Assembly (NCBI GenBank): GCA_037102815.1
Contig: BTPP01000005.1
Location: 2,294,001 to 2,358,000, forward strand
Length of the DNA stretch: 64,000 nt
Reading direction: 5' to 3'
Source of the DNA: Neurospora intermedia
Lineage: Eukaryota > Ascomycota > Sordariomycetes > Sordariales > Sordariaceae
Positions 10,294 to 20,967 of this stretch are shown here, piece after piece. How positions within the stretch are numbered: position 1 is the first letter of the stretch; the number at the start of each line of letters is the position of its first letter. The position numbers were made by a program, and so were the translations under genes. The notes under the pieces were generated by a model. That model saw only the letters and a list, made by a program, of their open reading frames with translations, searched no databases and was not told the origin of the DNA.

Positions 10294-13200
10294 TGTGGTG
10301 GATTAGAAGAGTTCAGGTATGTGGAAGATTTCCTATGTTCGGTTGCCTGCTTTTATTGCTCCTGTTAGCGCCCTGATGATAAGATCACTGGTCTACGGCG
10401 CAAGTTGCAATTGTGACAGCACGTCCAAAGTTGGGAAAGTTGGGAAAGCTCCCAGAACCAGTGCGCCGTTCACACAGCTCGAGCTAGTTGTTCCTTACCT
10501 CAAGTGAGGAACACGCAAACAGTCGATTGAGAGTGGTGAAAGACTGTTGTTGTGTTGGACGACAAGAAACTCGATGACGGAGGTCACGGTCGAGTGTGGA
10601 TGTTGATGGTGGATGGAGAGAAGGGGAGGAATGAAGAGAAGGGAAAATTGATCGAACGGGGTGGGAAGAAGGGCGGGAGAGAGTTGAAAGATGAAGAGAG
10701 AGACGGGGATGCTTGCTTGCCTTTGGATGGGAGGGGAGGAAAAAAAGGAAAAGGATCGATCCAATTCTTTGCCAGGCACGGCGAGGGCAGGTCAGAATTG
10801 CAGGGACGGTTGGTACAGCTTCTGCTTTTCTGGTCCTGTTGGGGGAGCGAGCAACGGAAGGGACCACGGCCAGAAACCACGCCTGAGCAAAAAAGGTACC
10901 GGCCCCGCGTCCTCGAAACCATTGGGGATGACTGGCTGGGCAGGCAATTCAGCACAAAATCGCAATTTCCAGGATGTCGTGGTCTGGGTTTTCGAGGGGT
11001 CAGAGGTACCGGTACTTCGCGGGGTATCCCTGTGGATCCTGGTGGGACAATTACTGGAGGCAAACCCAGGCTAATGCAAGGTGGGCAACTGTGTGCCCCA
11101 CAGCTTCCACCGCAACAAGCACCGGCGGCATCAGCAGGCGGCCAGCGTCGACCAGCACCTCAGCAACATGGAATGCAGCTCGGTTCTTCCAGCCTTCCTC
11201 TGTGTCCACGCAAGATGGACTGTCAGCTCTACACCAGAAGCAGCTCACCATTGCAGACCATTGTCCTTGCCCATGCAATCCAATCGTCAAAGTGGTCAAA
11301 GAGACTGACAATATTGGAATGCTTTGGGCTGCTTTACACTAGTGTGCTCTGCCCTGTGGCATGGGAATGCCCAGTGCTTCACTGTCTTCTTTTTACCCCC
11401 CCCCCCCCCCCGGAACTCAAGTGGGCTTAGTTGCCTCAATATTCGTCAGATTACCCGTTCCTCTGTCAAGTGGAAATTACAGACCCCAAGTGGCCCAGAA
11501 ACTCACTTAATTGAGTCACGATGGTCGTCGTCGTCAACGATCCATTGATCCAAGCGCGCAAGCTGGAACCTCGAACACGGAGGCGGCGTGGTACGATTTG
11601 GAATGGTCTTGACAGACGGGACAGTTTTGCATTTTCATCCACTTGTTCTTGTCCTCCCGCGCCTCTTGGGCGGGCCCGTAATTGGGGTTCGTCCGGTGCC
11701 GGCTCTCACTTAGACGCTTGTCCGTGGGTTGACTCCAGTTTCCCCTCTCGTCACTCTCCGGTCTAAAGCCTTGTATGACGGGGACTGATCCGGAGTACAC
11801 TACGGGACGAGGCACGGGGTTCCGTAGTGGGGAGACACGCGATTCTGGATAAGGAAGCCCGTTGTCGATGTTGTTCTCTTCTCCAAATCGGAACCCCCCT
11901 TTTTGTTTTGCTGTTATTGTCTTTAGTTCATCACGCATCTTTCTTTGTCGTTGGTTCCCCCGCATTGAGGTGGTCCAATAGGTCTCCGAGTAGAACGCAC
12001 ATCTTACCCGATGTTGATGGCTGGTACCTCTCTGCTATACCATACTCGGGTCCTGTTGTCTTGACCCTCGTCGTCGTGCACCTTGAAGCCAGGCTGCCCC
12101 TATTCTGCTTTCCGTTTCGAGAAGCACAAAATGTTCTTTACAGATCAATTACTTTGGGCAAATGTCCAAGGTGATCATGCACTGCCAAGGGCCACAAAAG
12201 GACCGCAGCTTCGTACCTTTGTTGACGCCGAGTGGGACCAGAAACCCCCCGAGGACCCGCGGGCGCCGCCTTCCGCAGGGGTAGAGCTAGGGAGCAATGG
12301 CCGCTTCCCAGGGGGCCACCAGATAGGGCAAGGCTCGGGTGGACCCCCCTTCGGCTACGAGTGGATCCAGCTGTGTGGATGACACCGTTGCCCCGCACCC
12401 AGAGCTTTGGAGTGAAAGGTCACTCTGTTTGATATCTCCAAACAGCTTTGATGACAGTTTATTGCATGATACCCCAGGTTGGATGACGGCTAGTTGCTAC
12501 GCCCAAGACCTATAGTCTGTTGCTGCTTAGTGGCAGTTGTCATCTACACTCGTGGTAAACATTTCGTATGTCATCTTACCTTTCAGGAGGATGGGGAGGA
12601 TCATGATTACATTGATGCTTATGGAGGCCCGGGGGGAGAGGGGTCATCATGGTGCACCCAAAGAACCTGGAATAAACACCCGAACTGTCTCCAGCTGTCT
12701 ATGCCATGTCGGGTCGGGGACGGCGAGCATTTCCATGCCACACGCAATGCGATGAACATGGAGCGGACCATGTCACAGCTGCGCCTATCAGGATCGGATG
12801 AGGTGTTGCGCGTGCAGGTTACCCTTGGCGGTACCGGTACTTAGGATCACCAAGCTGTGGGGCCCACCGCCTGTCAGCAACGCAACGCACTCCGAGTGGG
12901 AAGGAAGGAAAAAAAAAAAAAGGTTGACCTCGAACCAGAGGCTGCCGTCCGTGTGTTCTTTGCAATTCCGGTGTCGCATAGCCATTGAGGTTGCAAGCAT
13001 CACGGTCCGATCGACCAGGGTCCAAAAAAGAGTTGGGGAAGTCGGCAGTCTTGTTGGATTTGACCACCCCTTGCTGGCCAATTAACTCTGCGCCCGCGGC
13101 GAGCGAACACCAGCACGGAAGGGAAGACACACGACCAGAAGACAGTTGAGATTTGGAAAGACAGTTTCTGGGCCTGGATTTTTTGGTGAAATCGGCTGTC

Positions 13201-13606
13201 AAATTGAAACTGCGGAGCTGCTCCTGCCTCCTTCCCCTCGTCTGCAAACTTGCGCTAGCAATTCTGCCACCCGACCAGGAAGAGGGACCTTGTTACGTAC
13301 CCTCGAGATTGTTACTTACCAAAGGGCAGGAACCGACCAGACAAAAAAATACGCTCCCCCTCCCACCTCGCTGCTCCAGTCTCGTCACCAAAACCCTCCA
13401 TTTACCTCATCTCCCGTTTCTTTCTTTTCCCCTACACCCCCTCAAGTCTTGATCTTGACCCATCTCCCTCATTTCCCTTCTTCTTCCTCTTTCAATTCTC
13501 CCAATCCTTCCATCACCACATCGCCTCTCCAACTTCGCTTCCTTTATACCCCACCATCACAGGAAGTCATCCGCTGGGAGAGTCACCATAACCATATTCA
13601 GTGAAG
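10294..13606. promoter_or_regulatory. shared divergent promoter region of acl2 and acl1
   Basis: 3.3 kb between the start codons of the two ATP-citrate lyase subunit genes. Both ends are pyrimidine-rich on their own coding strand: about 10745-10540 on minus for acl2 and 13351-13560 on plus for acl1. These are typical leaders of highly expressed genes in this group. The middle contains GC-rich sequence, a poly(C) run near 11397-11411 and several long but featureless open frames (for example 10552-11430). Sharing suggests coordinated expression of the two subunits, but I cannot name the regulator binding sites. Confidence 0.6.
13351..13560 (+). promoter_or_regulatory. pyrimidine-rich acl1 leader
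   Basis: Long C+T-rich stretch directly upstream of the acl1 start codon, typical of transcription start regions of strongly expressed genes in filamentous ascomycetes. The exact start site is not determinable by eye. Confidence 0.5.
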
Positions 13607-15689
13607 ATGCCTTCCGCAACGACCGCTAGCACCAACGGTGCCAATGGCGCCTCTGCCAGCCCTGCTCCCGGCAACCTCTCTGCGAACGATAACATTCGCC
13701 GCTTCGCTGCTCCCAGCAGGCCGTTGAGCCCTCTCCCCGCCCATGCTCTCTTCAACGACAAGACACGATGCTTCGTCTACGGTCTGCAGCCCCGTGCTGT
13801 CCAGGGCATGCTCGATTTCGACTTCATCTGCAAGCGCTCCACCCCCTCGGTCGCTGGCATTATCTACACCTTTGGTGGTCAGTTCGTCAGCAAGATGTAC
13901 TGGGGCACTAGCGAGACCCTCCTGCCCGTCTACCAGGAGGTTCCCAAGGCTATTGCCAAGCACCCCGATGTTGACGTCGTTGTCAACTTTGCCTCCTCCC
14001 GCAGTGTCTACAGCTCCACCATGGAGTTGATGGAGTACCCTCAGATCAAGACCATTGCTATCATTGCTGAGGGTGTTCCCGAGCGCGTAAGTCTTCACTT
14101 GCTTTCCACCCACCATTGCCTTTGTTGTTTCAGGCAGCTAACACGTTCTTAATCAGCGCGCTCGCGAGATTGCCTACGTTGCCAAGAAGAAGGGCATCAC
14201 CATCATTGGCCCTGCCACCGTTGGTGGTATCAAGCCCGGCTGCTTCAAGATCGGTAACACTGGTGGTATGATGGACAACATTGTTGCTTCCAAGCTCTAC
14301 CGCAAGGGCTCTGTCGGCTATGTCTCCAAGTCCGGTGGCATGTCCAACGAGCTCAACAACATCATCTCCCAGACCACGGATGGTGTCTACGAGGGTGTTG
14401 CCATTGGTGGTGACCGTTACCCCGGAACCACCTTCATCGATCATCTCCTGCGCTACCAGGCCGACCCTGACTGCAAGATTCTCGTCTTGCTTGGTGAAGT
14501 CGGTGGTGTTGAGGAATACAAGGTGATTGACGCTGTCAAGCAGGGCATCATTACCAAGCCCATCGTTGCTTGGGCCATTGGAACTTGCGCCAGCATGTTC
14601 AAGACTGAGGTTCAGTTCGGTCACGCTGGTGCCTTCGCCAACTCTCAGCTCGAGACTGCGGCCACCAAGAACAAGAGCATGCGTGAGGCTGGTTTCTATG
14701 TTCCCGACACTTTCGAGGACATGCCTGCTCTTCTCAAGCAGGTCTATGACAAGCTTGTGGCTGATGGCACCATTGTCCCCGCCCCCGAGCCCGTTGTCCC
14801 CAAGATCCCCATCGACTACTCGTGGGCTCAGGAGCTTGGCCTCATTCGTAAGCCTGCTGCCTTCATTTCTACCATTTCCGACGACCGTGGTCAGGAGCTC
14901 CTCTACGCTGGCATGCCCATCTCGGACGTTTTCAAGGAGGAGATTGGTATCGGCGGTGTCATGTCCCTTCTCTGGTTCCGCCGCCGCCTCCCCGATTATG
15001 CCGCCAAGTTCCTTGAGATGGTTCTCATGCTTACTGCCGATCACGGTCCTGCCGTGTCTGGTGCCATGAACACCATTATCACCACTCGTGCCGGCAAGGA
15101 TCTCATCAGTTCCTTGGTCGCTGGTCTCTTGACCATTGGCTCTCGTTTCGGTGGTGCCCTTGATGGTGCTGCTGAGGAGTTCACCAAGGCTTTCGACAAG
15201 GGCCTGAGCCCCCGTGAGTTTGTCGACACCATGCGCAAGCAGAACAAGCTTATCCCCGGTATCGGTCACCGTGTCAAGTCTCGTAACAACCCCGATCTTC
15301 GTGTCGAGCTTGTCAAGGAATATGTCAAGGCCAAGTTCCCCTCTACCAAGCTCCTCGACTACGCCCTCGCCGTCGAGAGTGTCACTACATCCAAGAAGGA
15401 CAACCTTATTCTCAACGTCGACGGCTGCATTGCTGTCTGCTTCGTTGATCTCCTAAGAAACTGCGGTGCCTTCAGCACGGAGGAGGCTGAGGACTACCTC
15501 TCCATGGGCGTTCTCAACGGTCTGTTCGTGCTTGGTCGTTCCATTGGTCTCATTGCCCACTACCTCGACCAGAAGAGACTCCGCACTGGTCTTTACCGTC
15601 ATCCTTGGGATGATATCACTTACCTCCTCCCCAGCCTCCAGCAGCCCGGCCCTCCGGGTACTGAGGGTCGTGTTGAGGTCCAAATTTAA
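13607..15689 (+). CDS. acl1: ATP-citrate lyase subunit 1 (CoA-ligase-alpha/citrate-synthase-like half)
   Basis: Larger subunit of cytosolic ATP-citrate lyase, matching the C-terminal half of the animal enzyme. Exons 13607-14086 and 14157-15689, with a 70-nt intron (GTAAGT, GCTAAC, ATCAG) in phase 0, give 670 residues. The N-terminal 300 residues are succinyl-CoA-ligase-alpha-like, with [11 protein letters not shown] and the phosphohistidine loop FGHAGA (H316). The C-terminal domain is citrate-synthase-like with [13 protein letters not shown] (about 526-538). An upstream in-frame GTG is ignored; the ATG at 13607 has context GTGAAGATGCC. It sits head-to-head with acl2. In Sordaria macrospora acl1 is known to be needed for fruiting-body maturation, an established finding that may apply here. 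Confidence 0.96.
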
Positions 15690-18600
15690 AAGGAAATTAT
15701 ATCGGGACTTGGGATGGTTAGACATGGGATCTTTTACTTTACGGAGCGGTTATGGTCATGAATGTTTTCATTTTGTTTCTTCGGCAGGTGGTAGAGGGTC
15801 ATCAAGCAAGGGAAGAGTGTATGACAGAATACGTCATTATCATTTACGGGGGGATTTCCCCATAATGCAATCAAGACAGCATCAACTACCAAATGAGTGT
15901 AAAGTTTTTTTTGTTACCGTGAGCCGGGTCACCAACATGCAGTACCTGCTTCACTTATCGTTGAGACTACACGATGGAATCACGGAAGTCGGGCGCCCCT
16001 GTCGTCGCCGAAAGACCGCCAGCCGCCAAGTCAACCCGAGATGCATACTTGCATTATGGGCCAACGAGCCCCAGGTGCAGTTTGCAGCGCTGCGTGTCGT
16101 GAAGGTGATCTGGATGCTATGCCCCTAGCGTGTATCACGAAAGCCGACTGGGTAGGACAAACCCCGGCTGAGATTTTGAGACATTCTACTTACAATGTTC
16201 TATGCATCAGCGACACACCGGAGGGTTTCCTTTTCCGGACTTTAAAGGTGCACAGGACTTGTATATGCAAGGCTTATGGGGGGGCTTATGGTCGCCGAGA
16301 ATAGAACATGGGTCGTGGGGAAACGGCCCGTGGGGCTGTATCCCCTCCCAATCGTAAGTAGACAGCCGTCGTAGGATCTCCTACATGGTCAGGTAGGTAC
16401 AGGTACAAGACAGACAAGGGAAGAAGTCAACAAGGGGGGGTCATCTATGTCCGTAAGTACTGGTACTAGCGTACGGCTACCAATGCAAGTCATCTCACTT
16501 GACCCCCCGTCCCTTTCCCCTCTACATAAGCAGATCTACCGGGTCATCAGCGGCTTGAAGCGTGCTGTACAATGCACTACGTGGTATGTACTGCGTATGC
16601 AAGGAGGTTGGATCCAAGGTCCCCAGCTTCGGACATCTGGACCTGGCTGCTGGGGCTTTGTGGTCTTGGGGGAGTCAGCAGCGCGGCATGGCGTCTCGGT
16701 AATCGACTGAGATAAGGTAAGATCAGTATGTAAGGGAAGGGGATGGATGTGGAGTGTAGGCATTGCTTGTAGCCCGCCTAGCTGGCCTGTAACCTGTACG
16801 TCGTCACCCTGACGGATAGGGTAAGGTGAGATGGATCTTGGTGTGTAATGGAATGCGCAAGTGGTTATGAATGGTGGTGTAAGCGGGTATGGTCTGGCAA
16901 GGATCCCGGTTGGTTCCAGGTTGATACCGTATAATATCAGCTGTCGAAGGTGACTTTCGGGTAGTCACTTCTTACGCAGGCACAAGCAGGATTTAAAGTG
17001 TCGGTCAACTATGTGCAGGCCTCTTTACAGCTGCTTTCCACCTTTGAGCCTGCTTATGCTTACAGAAAAGTCATAATTCGAAAGTGAAGTTCGAAAAATT
17101 TGTATGTTAGGCCTTCGCTGGGCTGGCTAAAGTTGATAAGGCGAGTAGAGCAGCTCAAGATGGCGTTGTGTCATGCGGAAGTGATGTAAGAAATACCTCG
17201 TTATGCTGAGAGAAGTTAACCTTTATATTACCTATTTTTCATGGTCACAGCACTTTACAAAGATTGAACCAATCTTTAACAGTGAAGTCAATCTCCCATC
17301 AACGTTCTCACTCGCGGACACAAGATGTCAGCCACCAGTAAGGAAATGAAACACCTGGCAGTGATGATGATAGAATATTTGGTTAATATCATAAACGCAT
17401 ACATGCAGAAGTGACGGCGATATGTCAAAGTTACGTTGGCGGGCCGCAGGTATCGTGCTTGACTTGCTTGGTACATATGATATCGGGCCATGGTACCCTT
17501 AATTGCGCCTCGGGATCGGAACGGCGGACGGGAGGATCATGCTCATGCGCTCCACCTGCAAACTGTCAAGATGTAAATGCCAATGTTTATGTCAGGTACC
17601 AGCGATGCCTTGTGATGTGAGCTGCCAAAGTCATCCGAGCCTTATGAGGTGGTGACAGGTAGGTACATTTCTAGATAAGAGCAGACAATGGACCGTACCG
17701 TCGTTCCATCCCGAATCGCCATGCTGCAACGACATATCGGGTAGGACTTACGAGCGGCGGCGGAACAGAAACGGGAAATCATATGATCGGCAACGACAAC
17801 AGCCTTGCAAGAAGAGGGAAGACGTTGGAAAGAAGTGGAGCAAGATCTTGTGAACGTTCGGGAACCTAATGCGGAAGCCAAAAGATAGACATGGCTTTAC
17901 GGACATAACCCTTACATCCGTCGGCGATCTTGAAAGTTAAGCATGTTTCCCCCTAAGTTCACTCAGTCGAATTTTGTGGGGATCCGATCCGGGTCCCGTC
18001 CGGTAATCGATAAGTGAGCGGATCGGAAGTGACCCACTAAGCTCCGGCGAAAGCTTCGGTAGAGGCTCCGACTTAAGTGGAGAATCAGAGCTTCGGCGCT
18101 CCAGCGGGGTAACTCCGCAAGACCGACCGGGGTTCCACTTCGCGGGGTTAAATCGGGGTAGATCCGGTCGCCGGGCCGTACACTGCTTGTAAGACGTGAA
18201 GCCAGTGAGAAACCACTGACGATATCCTGATTCGTACCTCTTTTACCTCTTTGGCTGTCTTGCACAGATGGTAGTAATTAAAGAGTATGGGAGAGATTGG
18301 TTCTTGAAAAACTGCGTTCGACGCTTTGTCCGGTTATTCAGTCTATACAAGACTTGAAGAGCAATTGGCGCGTGCGAGTTTACAGCAATTTACCTGGAAG
18401 TATTTTGAAAGCTACGAGAAATTGGGAACGAAAAGAGTGACCACTAACGTAGAAGGCACATCAATCTATCGACGTGAACTTGTGCTCGCCATCGTGACCA
18501 ACAACCTCACCTGAACATTTAAGCGGTGAATCACGGCAGAATTATCTTGCTCTGGCAGAGAGTTCCTGAACCGCTGCCCCACCGGCCAAATCGCGACCGG

Positions 18601-19219
18601 CCAATAGGTCGTGCCGCGCAGTGTGTGCGCAGTAAGTCCCCACTGACGAACCCCGTAGGCCGTAGCTACCGTCCCCGGCCGGCGCACGGCAACTGTGGTG
18701 ATCCATCCAGAGGAGATCCCCGGCGGGCCGTAAACAGACGCTACGTACGATACGAGGCTACCGAACCAACGGCCTTCGAGGTTCCCTTCTCCGTTTTTCT
18801 CAACCGACTGACCGACGGCGGAAAGCAGAGTGTTATTCGCGAGGTGCGTAGTAATTCGAGCGAATCCTTCAGTCCTGACATCAAGACGATTTATCTTTTG
18901 GAGCAAGCGCAACAAGTTCTGAATTCTAGACGGGATCTTGAATTCGATTGCGCCGGCGCATTCAGCCCACCCGGACACCTCAAAGAATCGTCAACTGACT
19001 TTGGCTCATGGTATAATACAGGCACGCGGCAGCAATCCATTCCCAGCTTCCCAACCTACCTACCTACCAACCTACATCATCCGACCTTGAACGACGACGA
19101 CGACGCCGATACCCCCCTCCCACGAGCGAATCCAAACCTACCAATCGTCGGCGCATTAAACCAAAAATAACAAACTTTCCGAGATACCCATCCCTTTCTT
19201 AACAAACACAACCGCCACA
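15690..19219. other. 3.5 kb intergenic, acl1 to mrpl33
   Basis: Contains the acl1 3' UTR and the mrpl33 promoter, but no gene I can support. Several long open frames (for example 18526-19170 on plus and 18466-18978 on minus) overlap on opposite strands and lack family features. A GC-rich block with repeated CGGAGC/GCTCCG-type words lies near 17960-18190. The last 150 bp before mrpl33 hold short CCTACC and GACGAC runs. Confidence 0.5.
17960..18190. other. GC-rich block with repeated inverted words
   Basis: Compositionally distinct block inside otherwise average intergenic DNA. It holds several copies of short words such as CGGGGT, CTCCG and TTCGGCGCTCC in both orientations. It could be a degraded repeat; no terminal repeats or target duplication are visible. 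Confidence 0.3.
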
Positions 19220-19705
19220 ATGTCCTTCTTCCGCATAACCCTCCACCGCTCCGCCATCGGTCTGCCCAAGCGCACCCACGGCGTGCTCGCCGCCCTCGGT
19301 CTCCGTCGCCGCAACCAAACCGTCTTCCACCCCGTCGAGCCCCAATTCGCCGGCATGCTCATGAAAGTCAAGGAGCTCGTGCGGGTCGAGGAAGTCCCGC
19401 ACCGCCTGACCAAGCGCGAGCTGAAGGACGAGCGCAAGCCGGACGCCGGGTTTGTGGTGGAGAAGCAAGTGAGACGGTTCATCCCCGGCGTGGGCGTCCA
19501 GGACGAGGTGGATTTCTCCAAGGTGGTGGAGGAGCTGAAGGCGCAGAAAGTCGAGAATGTCGAAGGGGTGGAGAAGATGGTGGTGGAGGGAGGGGCGGTG
19601 GTTAGGGATGGTAAGCGGGCTGGGGATTTGGGCGTGAGGACGAGAAGTGATTGGGAGGTTATTGGCAAGATGAAGAGTGTTTTGCCCAAGGTTAAGGCTC
19701 TCTGA
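19220..19705 (+). CDS. mrpl33: mitochondrial 54S ribosomal protein uL30m (Mrpl33)
   Basis: 161 residues, single exon. The N-terminal part (about 1-55) carries the uL30 fold pattern: [15 protein letters not shown], then [16 protein letters not shown] and [16 protein letters not shown]. This is the L30-type segment shared with bacterial L30, followed by a fungal C-terminal extension rich in Lys, Glu and Val. It belongs to the large subunit of the mitochondrial ribosome. The start context CCACAATGTCC is good, and Arg/Lys-rich N-terminal residues fit mitochondrial import without a long presequence. The downstream gene eaf3 is convergent. Confidence 0.9.
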
Positions 19706-20850
19706 GTTCTAAGTTGTTGACAAGGCAAGGGGGGAAGAATGGATGAGGAGGAGGAGGAGGAGGAGCAATAGGAGGTCGAGAAGGACAGGGAAGGTTGTCA
19801 AGACTGCGCCCAGTTAGCATATTGCCAAATGGCTGGCTGGGCGCATGGTTCTGGCACTACGTCCCGAGCCAGCTGTTGAATTTCTTTCGGGATGGACTTG
19901 GGTCTGGGAAATACTGAGCTCGTGTACTCACTCGGTCGGCTTACCTCGGATCTTACGCCGTCTAGAAGCACTGCTTTACTTGCTCGGATACTCCCGTCTT
20001 TCTCGGCCACCATTTTGTACATTATTGTATGCTGCGGATACCACGTAGTAGGAAATCATCGGGAATGGAAAAAGCACGTTGGAACAAGTAACTACTTGTG
20101 ATCTGCATGGCAGCCAGACATGCCCGTAGTGATAGGAAAGACGGATGTGACTGAAGCAAGAGGTACCTCTGTCAGGTCATGGTCATCACCACTGTGTGCG
20201 ACACCTGAAGGAACCATGCCTCTACCCGGCCTTGATGATTATATATGCCGGGAAGGCAGCCCACTCATCAGTCCTCCGTGACGTAGATCATATTCACTAT
20301 CCACGGACAGACAACGGTCATTTGCTCTTCACTCAAGCTCCAACACCAAAACACACACAAACACAACGATGCTATTATCTATCATACCAGTTTCCTTTTC
20401 TAAAAACCATCCGAATTTTTCCCCTATTTCCTAGTGCGATGGGAAGAAGAGAAGGCGCAAGTACTCTCAACCTCAGATGAATAAAAAAAACAAAAAAAGC
20501 AACACACAAAAACGCCGGCCATCCGCGCCCAAAAAGGAGCTACCAAGCCACAACCACATAATTCAAACCGACAGACCAACATGATCTGGAGAAGAAAAAG
20601 AAAAGAGGGAGCCAGGCACCCAACTGCTCCGTCCGTAGCAAGACCATAACCCACTGACTGGTGTCTGTCTGATCTCGCCATCATCCAGCCTTAACCGGAA
20701 CCACATCCGCACCCAAACCAAACTTCGAGTCAGTGACATCCACACCCGTACAAACTTTATCCTTGAGGAGGTACTTAAGAAGCCACCACCTCGATATCAT
20801 TGCACAACCCGACCTGACAAAACAGCTAAACGCAAGAAGATGAAATCACC
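19706..20850. other. intergenic, mrpl33 to eaf3
   Basis: About 1.1 kb between convergent genes. It contains a (GAG)n microsatellite at 19745-19766 and A-rich sequence near 20480-20515. No gene is supported. Confidence 0.5.
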
Positions 20851-20967
20851 TCAACGGGTTTTCTTCTTCGAGCTCTTCGCCGCCTGAGCTTCGGACAAAG
20901 CTTCCGCTTTCCGGTTTGCTTTCATCTCTTCCAACACCTCCTTCGGAATATGGCCAAAAGAAGATTC
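20851..20967 (-). other. in-frame open extension after the eaf3 stop codon
   Basis: Directly after the eaf3 TAG (20970-20968), the same frame stays open for 38 codons and ends at TGA (20853-20851). The encoded stretch begins ESSFGHIPKEVLEEMKANRK and ends KSSKKKTR. It looks like an amphipathic helix with a basic tail rather than random 3' UTR. It could be a readthrough extension, a relic of a longer ancestral C-terminus, or part of an alternative splice form. Confidence 0.5.

Noticed and set aside
10552-11430. 292-codon plus-strand open frame between acl2 and acl1
   Set aside because: Its first part is the complement of the pyrimidine-rich acl2 leader and the rest lacks protein-like pattern.
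14130-15269. 379-codon minus-strand open frame
   Set aside because: Exact antisense of acl1 exon 2 with no family features.
18526-19170. 214-codon frame before mrpl33
   Set aside because: Overlaps an equally long minus-strand frame, ends in simple repeats, and shows no domain.
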